This document shows positions 42,487-50,729 of a stretch of DNA of 64,000 nucleotides, one piece after another (the stretch's first letter is position 1; every line of letters starts with the position of its first letter). A program made the translations under genes and the position numbers. Origin of the DNA: Acetobacter estunensis (lineage in GTDB: Bacteria > Pseudomonadota > Alphaproteobacteria > Acetobacterales > Acetobacteraceae); NCBI RefSeq assembly GCF_019083805.1, contig NZ_JAHRDV010000006.1, positions 124,001 to 188,000 on the forward strand. The letters run 5' to 3'. Under the pieces are notes generated by a model that saw only the letters and a program-made list of their open reading frames with translations, did no database searches and was not told the DNA's origin.

Positions 42487-44037
42487 ATGCCAGTAGAGAA
42501 TCTGTCGATCCGCACATCCCGTATCTCCACCCGCCGGGCTCTCGCCACTCTGGGCATTTTTGCCGTGGCTTCATCCGGAATCGTTCCGGTCGTTTCGCAG
42601 GCGCACGCCGATGCACCGGGTGCCATTCAGCCCGTCACCCCAAACCGCACGATCCCCGACTTTGTGAGTCTGGTGAAGCAGGTCAAACCTGCGGTGGTGT
42701 CGATCACGGCCATGATCAAGGCGGACGCGATCGAGGGCGGGGATGGCATGCAGCAGCAATCGCCTTTCCCTTTTCCTTTCCCGTTTCAGATGATGCCCCA
42801 GCAGCGTCAGACGGTGGAGGCGCGTGGGTCGGGTTTCATCATCTCGGCCGATGGCTACACGGTGACGAACAACCACGTCGTCAAGGGCGCGACGAAAGTG
42901 ACGGCGACGCTGGATGACGGCACGACGGTGCAGGCTCGTGTGGTCGGGCGCGATCCCAAGACCGATATTGCACTGCTTAAGCTCACCTCCAGTCACCCTC
43001 TGCCCTTCGTGCAGCTTGGGGAATCCGATGGCGTGCAGCCGGGCGAGTGGGTGATTGCGGTGGGCAATCCTTACGGTCTGGGTGGCACGGTCACGGCGGG
43101 CATCATCTCCGCTCTGGGGCGCGACATTGGCGATGGGCCGTATGACAATTTCTTTCAGGTCGATGCGCCCATCAACCGTGGCAACTCGGGCGGGCCGCTG
43201 ATTACGCAGGACGGCAAGGTGATCGGCGTGAACACGGCCATCTTCTCGCCTTCGGGTGGCTCGATCGGCATTGGCTTCGCCATTCCCTCCGACATCGTTC
43301 AGACCGTCGTCACGCAGTTGCGCAAGACCGGTCATGTGACGCGCGGTTATCTGGGCGTGGAGGCGCAGGTTATCTCGCAGTCCATGGCCAGCGCGCTCGG
43401 GATCAAGCCCACCAGTCCCGGTGCGCCGCCAGCCGGTGCGCTTGTGGCCAGCGTCACGCCTGACAGCCCGGCGGACAAAGGTGGAATCAAGACGGGCGAC
43501 GTGATCGTCAAGCTGGATGGCAAGCCGGTGGACACGCCCCATCATCTGGCGGTGAAGGTGGCGTCCATCGTGCCGGGAACGGATGTGGCCGTGACCGTGC
43601 TGCGTGGTGGTGTGTCGAAAGATCTGAAGGTGCATATCGTCAGCCAGTCCGGCGCCACGGGCGGCAGTGGAGCCAATGCCTCCATGAGCGGGCAGGGCCA
43701 GAAGCTTGGCATCTCGCTCTCGCCTCTGACGGGGGATGTGCGCCAGCAGCTCGGTCTCGATCGCTCTGTGCACGGTGTGGTCGTCTCCGACATCCAGCCC
43801 GGTTCTCCCGCCGATCAGGCCGGTTTGCGTCCGGGTGACGTGATTCAGGCGGTGGGCGATCAGGCGGTGGAAACACCGTCTGCCACGGTTTCGGCTGTCA
43901 GCGCGGCGCTCAAGGCTCGTCATGCCGTGCTGTTGCGCATTCTGCGTGATGGACAGTCGCTGTTCGTGGCGGTGTCGCTGGACGGCTCCAACGATGCCGG
44001 ACCGGCTGCGCCGGGAGGCGATGACGACGATCAGTAA
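42487..44037 (+). CDS. degP: Periplasmic serine protease Do (DegP/DegQ family)
   Basis: A 516-residue HtrA protease for damaged envelope proteins. The signal region is long and twin-arginine-like (TRRALATLGIFAVASSG), with cleavage near AHADA. The catalytic triad is H130 (TNNHVVKG), D160 (KTDIALLK) and S234 (GNSGGPL). Two PDZ domains follow (about 300-400 and 425-510), each with PADKGGIKTGDVIVKLDG or PADQAGLRPGDVIQAVGD. AGGAGG lies about 13 nt before the ATG, slightly far. It is monocistronic. Confidence 0.95.
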   Translation: MPVENLSIRTSRISTRRALATLGIFAVASSGIVPVVSQAHADAPGAIQPVTPNRTIPDFVSLVKQVKPAVVSITAMIKADAIEGGDGMQQQSPFPFPFPFQMMPQQRQTVEARGSGFIISADGYTVTNNHVVKGATKVTATLDDGTTVQARVVGRDPKTDIALLKLTSSHPLPFVQLGESDGVQPGEWVIAVGNPYGLGGTVTAGIISALGRDIGDGPYDNFFQVDAPINRGNSGGPLITQDGKVIGVNTAIFSPSGGSIGIGFAIPSDIVQTVVTQLRKTGHVTRGYLGVEAQVISQSMASALGIKPTSPGAPPAGALVASVTPDSPADKGGIKTGDVIVKLDGKPVDTPHHLAVKVASIVPGTDVAVTVLRGGVSKDLKVHIVSQSGATGGSGANASMSGQGQKLGISLSPLTGDVRQQLGLDRSVHGVVVSDIQPGSPADQAGLRPGDVIQAVGDQAVETPSATVSAVSAALKARHAVLLRILRDGQSLFVAVSLDGSNDAGPAAPGGDDDDQ

Positions 44038-44048
44038 GCCCGGATTAA

Positions 44049-44075
44049 AAGGCCGCTGTGTGGAGCGGCGGCCTT
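44049..44075 (+). terminator. Hairpin after the Do protease gene
   Basis: An 8-bp stem (44049-44056 with 44068-44075) just past the stop codon. No T-run follows, so termination strength is uncertain. Confidence 0.5.
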
Positions 44076-44123
44076 GTCCGCAGTCGTCATGAATTATGGA
44101 TGCGACCGGCGCTGGGAAGAAAA

Positions 44124-44140
44124 TAGACGACTGGTCTAAT
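44124..44140 (+). promoter_or_regulatory. Candidate TetR operator, copy 1
   Basis: Contains GACTGGTCTAAT (44129-44140), 44 bp before the TetR ATG. The same 12-mer with one change (GACCGGTCTAAT) occurs twice ahead of the yqhD-like gene, which suggests autoregulation. Confidence 0.65.
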
Positions 44141-44183
44141 TTTCCTCTGGACGTGGTCTCTGTCCGCTCATATACAGACACTC

Positions 44184-44777
44184 ATGAAAGTCGCAGAGAA
44201 ACATCGCGCTGCCCGGCAGCATATCCTGAAGGCGGCGTGGCCGCTTGTGGGACAGCGTGGTTTTTCGGCTGTCGGGATTTCACAGATTCTGGAAGTGGCC
44301 GGGATTCCGAAAGGCTCCTTCTATCACTACTTCGAATCCAAGGAGGCCTTCGGCGAAGAACTTCTCCGGATATATGTCGAAGAATATGTGGAGAAGCTCG
44401 ATGACATTCTCTTCAAATCCGAAGGGAATGCGGCTGATCGGATTGCGCGCTATTACCGATTCTGGCGCGACACCCAACTGGACGGGCAGGTCGGGGATAA
44501 ATGCCTGATTGTCAAACTGGCGGCTGAAGTCTCGGATCTTTCGGAGCGGATGCGGTCCATTCTTGAAATGGGCACAGCCACCGTCATCGAGCGGTTGGGC
44601 AAGTTGATCGGTGTGGGTCAGAAGGAAGGTTCGGTCGGCAGTCCGATGGAGCCCGATATTCTGGCGGCTTCGGTGTATCAGCTCTGGCTTGGCACCACGC
44701 TGATGATGAAGATCACCCACAGTTCCCTGCCTTTCGATCAGGCGTGGCTGGCCACAAAGCGCCTTCTGGAAATCTGA
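44184..44777 (+). CDS. TetR-family repressor, NemR/AcuR-like
   Basis: A 197-residue regulator. The helix-turn-helix lies in about 10-57 (VGISQILEVAGIPKGSFYHY). The ligand domain contains the segment GDKCLIVKLAAEVSDLSE, matching the E. coli NemR region around its redox-sensing Cys106; here Cys107 is the only cysteine in the protein. NemR senses electrophiles such as quinones, methylglyoxal and hypochlorite. It lies directly before an aldehyde reductase/dehydrogenase pair and is flanked by copies of a shared operator-like sequence, so it most likely represses both itself and that operon. Confidence 0.88.
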   Translation: MKVAEKHRAARQHILKAAWPLVGQRGFSAVGISQILEVAGIPKGSFYHYFESKEAFGEELLRIYVEEYVEKLDDILFKSEGNAADRIARYYRFWRDTQLDGQVGDKCLIVKLAAEVSDLSERMRSILEMGTATVIERLGKLIGVGQKEGSVGSPMEPDILAASVYQLWLGTTLMMKITHSSLPFDQAWLATKRLLEI

Positions 44778-44831
44778 GTTCAACCGGAGTTCGGAGGACG
44801 CCTCCTCGGGCTTTTTGGTAAGTTTTAATAG

Positions 44832-44863
44832 TTGACCGGTCTAATCCATTAGACCGGTCTAAT
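44832..44863 (+). promoter_or_regulatory. Candidate TetR operator, copies 2 and 3
   Basis: Two GACCGGTCTAAT copies (44834-44845 and 44852-44863) lie 18 bp apart. The second is part of a perfect 12-bp palindrome, TAGACCGGTCTA (44850-44861), and together they form a larger inverted repeat (44834-44859). The site ends 10 bp before the preferred start codon, so bound repressor would block transcription directly. Confidence 0.78.
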
Positions 44864-44873
44864 GGATGAAAAA

Positions 44874-46031
44874 ATGCTGAATTTTGAATTCTACAATCCT
44901 ACCCGGATCATTTTCGGAAAAGGGATGATTGCGAAACTGGACGAACAGTTGTCGCCGCAGGCCCGCGTACTGGTACTTTATGGTGGTGCCAGCGCCGAGC
45001 GCAGCGGCACTCTCAATGAGGTGCGTGCGGCACTGGGCAGCCGCACCTTTCGGGAGTTCGGCGGTATCGAGGCGAACCCGACTTACGAGACTCTCATGAA
45101 AGCGGTTGCGATGGTGCGCGAAGAGAAGCTCGACTTCCTTCTGGCCGTCGGCGGTGGCTCGGTCATGGACGGCACCAAGTTTGTCGCGGCCGCCGTGCCG
45201 TTCGAAGGGGAGCCGTGGGATATTCTCACCAGCAAAGGTGAGGCGGCAAAGAAAGCGCTCCCGCTTGGCACGGTTGTCACGTTGCCCGCTACCGGCTCCG
45301 AGATGAACTGTCTGAGCGTGATTTCGCGTCAGTCCACGGGCGACAAGCTGCTGTTCTCAAATCCGCTGGTTTATCCTCGCTTTTCCGTTCTCGATCCGAT
45401 GCGGACCATGAGCCTGCCGATGAAGCAGGTCATCAACGGTGTGGTGGACTCCTTCGTGCATGTCATGGAGCAGTACATGACGCATCCAGTGGACGGCATG
45501 GCGCAGGACCGGTTCTCGGAAGGACTTCTGTCGAGCCTGCTTGAGATCGGACCGCGGATTATCGCCGCACCTGAGGATTATGACCTGCGCTCCAACCTCA
45601 TGTGGGTTGCCACCCTTGCGCTGAATGGACTGATTGGCGCGGGCGTGCCGCACGATTGGACCACCCACATGATCGGTCATGAGATCACGGCGAAGTATCA
45701 CATCGATCATGCCCGTACGCTGGCCATCGTGTTCCCCGCGCTCCTGAAGGTCTGCCGCGAGGCAAAGCGCGCCAAGCTGCTCCAGTATGCCGAGCGCGTA
45801 TGGGGCCTGACGGAAGGCTCCGAAGACGAGCGTATCGATGCGGTCATTCGCAAGACCGAGGGCTTTTTCGAAGGTCTCGGCGTGCCGACGCGCCTGTCGG
45901 CCTACGACATCGGACCCGATGGCATCACGGATATTCTCAAGCTTCTGGAAGCGCACGACATGACCGCGCTGGGCGAACACGGCGAAGTCACACTGGAAGT
46001 GAGCCGCCAGATTCTGGAAACCGCTGCCTGA
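44874..46031 (+). CDS. yqhD: Iron-type NADPH-dependent alcohol dehydrogenase/aldehyde reductase, YqhD-like
   Basis: A 385-residue group III metal-dependent dehydrogenase. The match to E. coli YqhD is strong along the chain: NPTRIIFGKGMIAKL, LAVGGGSVMDGTKF for NADPH, TLPATGSEMNC, and the metal ligands in GVVDSFVHVMEQ, HMIGHEITAKY and DHARTLAIVFPAL. YqhD reduces toxic short-chain aldehydes with NADPH. I prefer the ATG at 44874, because an earlier one at 44862 overlaps the operator and has no ribosome site. It is followed after 76 bp by an aldehyde dehydrogenase gene. Confidence 0.92.
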   Translation: MLNFEFYNPTRIIFGKGMIAKLDEQLSPQARVLVLYGGASAERSGTLNEVRAALGSRTFREFGGIEANPTYETLMKAVAMVREEKLDFLLAVGGGSVMDGTKFVAAAVPFEGEPWDILTSKGEAAKKALPLGTVVTLPATGSEMNCLSVISRQSTGDKLLFSNPLVYPRFSVLDPMRTMSLPMKQVINGVVDSFVHVMEQYMTHPVDGMAQDRFSEGLLSSLLEIGPRIIAAPEDYDLRSNLMWVATLALNGLIGAGVPHDWTTHMIGHEITAKYHIDHARTLAIVFPALLKVCREAKRAKLLQYAERVWGLTEGSEDERIDAVIRKTEGFFEGLGVPTRLSAYDIGPDGITDILKLLEAHDMTALGEHGEVTLEVSRQILETAA

Positions 46032-46107
46032 TTTTCAACCGCTCTTTTGGGGGCACAGTCAGATCTGTGTCCCGCGAGTGCCGATATAAAATACGAACGA
46101 GGATTCA

Positions 46108-47499
46108 ATGGCTTACGCTACGACAAATCCCTATACCAATGAAGTGGTCGCCACTTTTGCCGATGCGACCGACGCTGAGGTTCAGACCGCGCTGAATGAA
46201 GCGCACGCGGCCTTTGAGGTCTGGCGCGACACGTCCTTTGCCGAGCGTGCGAAGGTCATGAATGCGGCGGCCGCCATCCTGCGCCGTGACATCGACAAAT
46301 ATGCCCGTCTCGGCACGCTGGAGATGGGCAAGCTGTACGAGGAGTCGCGCAAGGAAGTCATCCTTTCCGCCGAGATCTTCGAATATTACGCCAAGAATGC
46401 CGAAGAGCTGCTCAAGCCCGAGCCGCTTGAAGTGGCCGATCCAGCAGAGGGGCGCGCTGTTCTTGTGCATGAACCTCTTGGCATCGTTCTGGCGATCGAG
46501 CCTTGGAACTTCCCATTTTATCAGGTGGTACGCATCCTCGCGCCGCAGCTTTCGGCCGGTAATGCCGTGCTTCTCAAGCACGCATCGAACCTGCCCCAGT
46601 GCGCGGCCGCTTTTGACGGCCTGATGGAAGAGGCCGGTCTGCCGAAAGGGCTGTTCCGCAACCTGTATGCGGCGCGTCCTCACACGGCCATGATCCTGAA
46701 CGATCCCCGCGTTTGCGGTATCGCGCTGACGGGTTCGGAAGGTGCGGGCACGGTCATCGCCGGCATCGCGGGCAAGGCGCTCAAGAAGGCGACCATGGAA
46801 CTCGGTGGCGCGGACGCTTTCATCGTGCTGGACGATGCCGATGTGGAGAAGGCCGCACGCTGGGCGGTCATCGGGCGTCACTGGAACGCGGGACAGGTGT
46901 GTGTGTCGGCCAAGCGTCTGATTGTCGCCGATGCTGTCTATGACCGTTTTCTTGCGCTCTACAAGGAAGGTGTTGCCGCGCTGAAGGCAGGCGATCCGAT
47001 GGACCCGGCCACGACGCTGGCGCCGCTGTCCTCGCAGGCGGCTGTAGACGATCTGCGCGATCAGGTGACACGCGCCATGGATCTTGGCGCGAAGGTCGAA
47101 GTTATCGGGGCACCGGTTCCCGAGACGGGCGCCTTTTTCCAGCCTCTGCTGATGTCGAATCTGGATGCGAACAACCCGGCCCGTCATTGGGAGTTCTTCG
47201 GTCCTGTCACACAGATCTACCGTGCGAAGGACGAGGCCGATGCGATCCGCATCGCCAATGATTCGCCTTATGGTCTCGGTGGGTCTGTGTTTACGAAAGA
47301 CGAGGCGCGTGGCACCCGTGTGGCCAACGCAATCCGCACGGGCATGGTGTTCATCAACCACCCGCTGTCCCCCAAGGCAGATCTGCCGTTCGGTGGCATT
47401 GCCCGCTCTGGTTATGGCCGCGAGTTGATCGGTCTGGGGATTAAGGAGTTCGTCAACCACAAGCTCATCAACATCGTCGATATCGACGCGCCGTTCTGA
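46108..47499 (+). CDS. Aldehyde dehydrogenase, succinate-semialdehyde dehydrogenase type
   Basis: A 463-residue ALDH-fold enzyme. The catalytic Glu is in MELGGADAFIVLDDAD and the catalytic Cys in WNAGQVCVSAKRLIV; LAIEPWNFPFYQV binds the nicotinamide end. Overall it matches the Sad/GabD-like short family (about 455-465 residues). It has GAGGA 4 nt before the ATG. With YqhD it gives one enzyme to reduce and one to oxidise aldehydes, under the same repressor. Confidence 0.92.
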   Translation: MAYATTNPYTNEVVATFADATDAEVQTALNEAHAAFEVWRDTSFAERAKVMNAAAAILRRDIDKYARLGTLEMGKLYEESRKEVILSAEIFEYYAKNAEELLKPEPLEVADPAEGRAVLVHEPLGIVLAIEPWNFPFYQVVRILAPQLSAGNAVLLKHASNLPQCAAAFDGLMEEAGLPKGLFRNLYAARPHTAMILNDPRVCGIALTGSEGAGTVIAGIAGKALKKATMELGGADAFIVLDDADVEKAARWAVIGRHWNAGQVCVSAKRLIVADAVYDRFLALYKEGVAALKAGDPMDPATTLAPLSSQAAVDDLRDQVTRAMDLGAKVEVIGAPVPETGAFFQPLLMSNLDANNPARHWEFFGPVTQIYRAKDEADAIRIANDSPYGLGGSVFTKDEARGTRVANAIRTGMVFINHPLSPKADLPFGGIARSGYGRELIGLGIKEFVNHKLINIVDIDAPF

Positions 47500-47548
47500 G
47501 CCTGCGCATTCCTGAGGGAGGACGTTCTGCGTCCTCCAATCTGAAGAT

Positions 47549-47595
47549 GGCCGCATCCTCCTGCCTGTCTCTGAGCAGGAGGGTGCGGTCGTTTT
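47549..47595 (+). terminator. Terminator of the yqhD-aldehyde dehydrogenase operon
   Basis: A 16-bp nearly perfect stem (47549-47564 with 47575-47590), 10-nt loop, then GTTTT. A smaller GGAGGAC hairpin lies just upstream at about 47517-47537. Confidence 0.85.
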
Positions 47596-47602
47596 GCGTG
47601 GA

Positions 47603-48061
47603 TCAGTTGAGAGGGCCGGAGGCCTTCATGGTCGTGGCATTGAGCGTGCGGTGGAGTTCTAACCCCTTGCTCAGACGCGCTGCGTCAGCGTCGGTCAGGG
47701 CAAGACCGATGGGACCGAAGGCCGGGTGCTGGAAGGCGAGGATCGATCCCTGCGCTTCGGGGTCGAGCTGAAGCGCCCAGCTTGTGCGCCGCACGGGCGT
47801 GAAGCTCGCGCCTTCGATGGAAGAGGTGGTGTTGCCGCCCATCATCTGCCGCATGGCGCCGAGTGCTACGATCAGGTCGGTGATCTTCCCCTGATCGAGT
47901 TCCACTTCCATTTTCTTGCGACCGATCTCAAGCGTGAGCATGGCATGCGAGCCATCTCCACAGGGAGCGAGATGGATGTGAGGATCGGCCTGAGTGCTGG
48001 GCTTCTTGGTGGTCTCGGCCGTCTGTGCGGTCGTGTCCTTGGCCTCCGGCGTCCTGGTCAT
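47603..48061 (-). CDS. Conserved hypothetical soluble protein
   Basis: A 152-residue protein starting MTRTPEAKDTTAQ; AGGAGA lies 9 nt ahead of the ATG at 48061. A charged, Thr-rich N-terminal tail of about 25 residues leads to a compact domain (HIHLAPCGDGSHAMLTLEIG, KKMEVELDQGKITDLIVALG) of alternating beta and helical pattern. There is no signal peptide or membrane helix. I do not recognise a family. It lies between the aldehyde operon terminator and ispE, in ispE's orientation, but with a gap of 177 bp. Confidence 0.65.
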   Translation of the reverse strand: MTRTPEAKDTTAQTAETTKKPSTQADPHIHLAPCGDGSHAMLTLEIGRKKMEVELDQGKITDLIVALGAMRQMMGGNTTSSIEGASFTPVRRTSWALQLDPEAQGSILAFQHPAFGPIGLALTDADAARLSKGLELHRTLNATTMKASGPLN

Positions 48062-48238
48062 GCGATATGTTCTCCTGAGACAGCCTGTGACGGAAGGATC
48101 TGGCGAACAGGAACGGTGCGCTTGAGCCCTTCTTTCGCAAGTATAGGCACGCGCGCCATCCAAGGGGAGGGGTGGCGTGTGACGATGTGTGCTAGCCGGA
48201 TACCTGCTCCGTCACGTTCGCGTGTCGAGGAAAGCCTC

Positions 48239-49231
48239 TCAGAGTGCGGTTTGCAGCAGGGAGCCTGCGTGAATCCACCACTGACCAGAGTGCTTGTTCA
48301 GGGTTGCCGCTGCTTTCTGTGCGGCCTGCGCTGTGTCGAACAGTCCAAAGCAGGTCGCCCCCGAGCCGCTCATACGGGCCAGACGGCATCCGGAAAGGGC
48401 GGCAATCGTGTCGAGCACAAGGCTGATATTCGGGCACAGCGCGCGCGCCGGAGGTTCAAGGTCGTTGCTCAGCCGCGCGAGGTCGTGCGCCATGGTGGCG
48501 ACATCGGGCCATGAGCCGGGCAGCGTGGCGTCGGACGAAAACGCCGCATTCCGGGTCTTGAATACGGCAGGCGTGGAGACGGCGTCACCACTGTTGACCA
48601 GCAGCAGGCCGCAGGGAGGAAGATCGGGTGCCGGGTCGAGCTGTTCACCGATACCGCGCATACGGGTGGCGTGTTGCACGAGGCAGACGGGGACATCGGC
48701 ACCGAGTTTTTCCGCGAGATCGAGAAGGCGCGCGCGGGGCGTGTTCAGGTTCCACGCCCGGTCCAGAAGCCGCAATGTGGCGGCAGCGTCCGCTGAGCCG
48801 CCGCCAATGCCAGAGGCCACGGGAAGGTTTTTCTCCAGAACCAGTCGTCCCCGCAGGCGGGCGTCCGTTCCATCGGCCAGGAGCCGTGCGGCACGCATCA
48901 CAAGATTGTCGTCGGAAGCCTCCGAGGCCAGTTTGCCTCCGAAGGGACCGGTCAGGGTCAGGCTGAGAGGAGCGTCGGACGTTTCATAAGTCAGGCGATC
49001 GGCGGCATCCGAGAAGACGGCGAGACTGTCGAGCAGATGATACCCGTCCGGGCGCTTCCCCGTGACATGCAGGTAGAGGTTGATCTTGGCGTGCGCGGTT
49101 TCGGTGAGGCTCACGGGGACTGTCCGGTGGTTGGTGGTGCGAAGGCTGGGAAGGGTGTAGCGCAGCTTGATCCGTGGGGCGAGGTGAGCGGGCCATCTTG
49201 CATACGGGAGGGACGGATTCAGGCGAGACAT
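48239..49231 (-). CDS. ispE: 4-diphosphocytidyl-2-C-methyl-D-erythritol kinase
   Basis: A GHMP kinase of the MEP isoprenoid pathway, phosphorylating CDP-methylerythritol. KINLYLHVTGKRPDGYHLLD near the start and the ATP loop LPVASGIGGGSADAAATLR are diagnostic, and MSGSGATCFGLF forms motif 3. As drawn it has 330 residues, longer than the usual 285-300; a GTG at 49114 would give a normal length and start just before ETAHAKINLYLH. Neither start has a clear ribosome site. It diverges from the FAD-oxidoreductase gene. Confidence 0.9.
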   Translation of the reverse strand: MSRLNPSLPYARWPAHLAPRIKLRYTLPSLRTTNHRTVPVSLTETAHAKINLYLHVTGKRPDGYHLLDSLAVFSDAADRLTYETSDAPLSLTLTGPFGGKLASEASDDNLVMRAARLLADGTDARLRGRLVLEKNLPVASGIGGGSADAAATLRLLDRAWNLNTPRARLLDLAEKLGADVPVCLVQHATRMRGIGEQLDPAPDLPPCGLLLVNSGDAVSTPAVFKTRNAAFSSDATLPGSWPDVATMAHDLARLSNDLEPPARALCPNISLVLDTIAALSGCRLARMSGSGATCFGLFDTAQAAQKAAATLNKHSGQWWIHAGSLLQTAL

Positions 49232-49240
49232 AGTTGGAAA

Positions 49241-49265
49241 CTTATTTTACTGTGAAGAAAATAAG
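49241..49265. promoter_or_regulatory. Palindrome in the ispE/FAD-oxidoreductase divergent promoter
   Basis: CTTATTTT at 49241-49248 and AAAATAAG at 49258-49265 form perfect 8-bp arms around a 9-nt spacer, 18 bp before the GTG start of the oxidoreductase. A plausible operator for an unidentified regulator. Confidence 0.55.
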
Positions 49266-49283
49266 CATTCAGGAGAAACTAGG

Positions 49284-50627
49284 GTGCCGGATGTATCGCA
49301 ATCCCTGACCACATTGGCGGATCTGGCGCGGGGCGACGTCTCCACGCTCACCATGACACCTTACTGGTGGCGGGCGCTGCCACCCGATGCCGGCTTTCAG
49401 GAGCCTTTGCCCGAAAGGGTGGATGTGGCCATTGTCGGCTCGGGTTTCACCGGTCTCTCGGCGGCCTTGACGCTGGCGCGCGCAGGGCGGTCCGTGGTTG
49501 TGCTGGAGGCGGAGCGTCCGGGTTTCGGGGCGTCCACGCGCAATGGCGGTCAGGTGGGATCGGGCAACCAGAAATTCCGGGTGCAGACTCTCATCGACAT
49601 GATGGGAGTGAAAAAGGCCGAGGCCATGTTGCGTGAGGGCGTGGCGATGCTCGATCATATTGATGCGCTTGTGCGCGATGAGAAGATCGACTGTTGTTTT
49701 GCCCGTTGCGGTCGTTTTCGCGGCGCGGTGCGGCCGGAGCACTACGAAGCCATGGCACGTGACATGGAGGATCTGCACCGTCACGCGGGCGTGGAGTCGT
49801 TCATGGTGCCCAAGGCTGAGCAGCATACGGAGATCGCTACCGATTTCTTCTTTGGTGGGTCCGTGCTTCCGCAGGACGCCGCCCTTCATCCGGGGCGCTA
49901 CCACGCCGGGTTGTCTGCTCGTGTCACACAGGCTGGCGCGTGTATTGCCGCGCATGCGCCTGTGACGGACATTGTGGTCGAACCGATTGGTTTTCTTGTG
50001 CAGACCGGACGTGGCAATCTGTGGGCGCGCGATGTCATCATCGCCACCAACGGATATCGACAGGGATTCGATGCTTTTTGCCGCAAGCGCATCGTGCCTG
50101 TGACATCGGCGCTTATTGCGACGGCGCCGATGGAAGCGGAGCGATTGAAGGCGCTTTTTCCGTCAGGGCGTGTTTGTGGTAATTCGGCGCGCGTGTTTTC
50201 CTATTTTCGCACAGCGCCCGATGAACCGCGCATTGTCTGGGGAGGGCGTGTGGGCCGCAATGCGGGGCAGGAGGAGCCTCGGGCCTATGCACACTTGGCG
50301 CGCGATCTGCTTAAGGTTTTTCCTCATATTGCCGATGTGGCGGTGAGCCACGCATGGTCTGGGCGGATCGGTTACACATTCGATGAGTTTCCGCATCTGG
50401 GACGTACACCGGATGGGTTGCATTATGCGATGGGGTATTGCGGTACGGGCGTGTCCCGCTCGACGTGGTTCGGACGCAAGATAGCGTTGCAGGTCATGGG
50501 AAAAGCGGAAGGGTTCTCAGAGTTCACCGGATTGCGGTTTCCGTCACATCCTTTTCAGGCAGTGGCTCCCATGACGGTACCGTTTTTCGAACAGTGGTAT
50601 CGTGTGCGCGATGCTCTGAATGTGTGA
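49284..50627 (+). CDS. FAD-dependent amine/amino acid oxidoreductase (DAO, PuuB-like)
   Basis: A 447-residue DAO-family flavoenzyme. TMTPYWWRALPP opens the family, DVAIVGSGFTGLSAALTLAR is the dinucleotide fold, STRNGGQVGSGNQ contacts the flavin, and the C-terminal RIGYTFDEFPHLGRTPDGLH and GYCGTGVSRSTWFG complete it. Closest recognised type is gamma-glutamylputrescine oxidoreductase; gamma-glutamyl amines or N-methylated amino acids are candidate substrates. GTG at 49284 follows AGGAG with 8 nt spacing. It converges with amt and borders the methylamine cluster, which may be relevant. Confidence 0.87.
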   Translation: MPDVSQSLTTLADLARGDVSTLTMTPYWWRALPPDAGFQEPLPERVDVAIVGSGFTGLSAALTLARAGRSVVVLEAERPGFGASTRNGGQVGSGNQKFRVQTLIDMMGVKKAEAMLREGVAMLDHIDALVRDEKIDCCFARCGRFRGAVRPEHYEAMARDMEDLHRHAGVESFMVPKAEQHTEIATDFFFGGSVLPQDAALHPGRYHAGLSARVTQAGACIAAHAPVTDIVVEPIGFLVQTGRGNLWARDVIIATNGYRQGFDAFCRKRIVPVTSALIATAPMEAERLKALFPSGRVCGNSARVFSYFRTAPDEPRIVWGGRVGRNAGQEEPRAYAHLARDLLKVFPHIADVAVSHAWSGRIGYTFDEFPHLGRTPDGLHYAMGYCGTGVSRSTWFGRKIALQVMGKAEGFSEFTGLRFPSHPFQAVAPMTVPFFEQWYRVRDALNV

Positions 50628-50647
50628 GTGTTGTTTCAGGTATGAGA

Positions 50648-50680
50648 TAAAAAAACCGGCCATGAAAAGCCGGTTTTTTT
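50648..50680. terminator. Bidirectional intrinsic terminator
   Basis: A-run, ACCGGC/GCCGGT stem, 8-nt loop and a long T-run, symmetrical between the convergent oxidoreductase and amt genes. Confidence 0.92.
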
Positions 50681-50729
50681 ATGGATGACAGAAATGACCG
50701 CGCGGTGTTACGCGGCCATTGCGTCGGGG

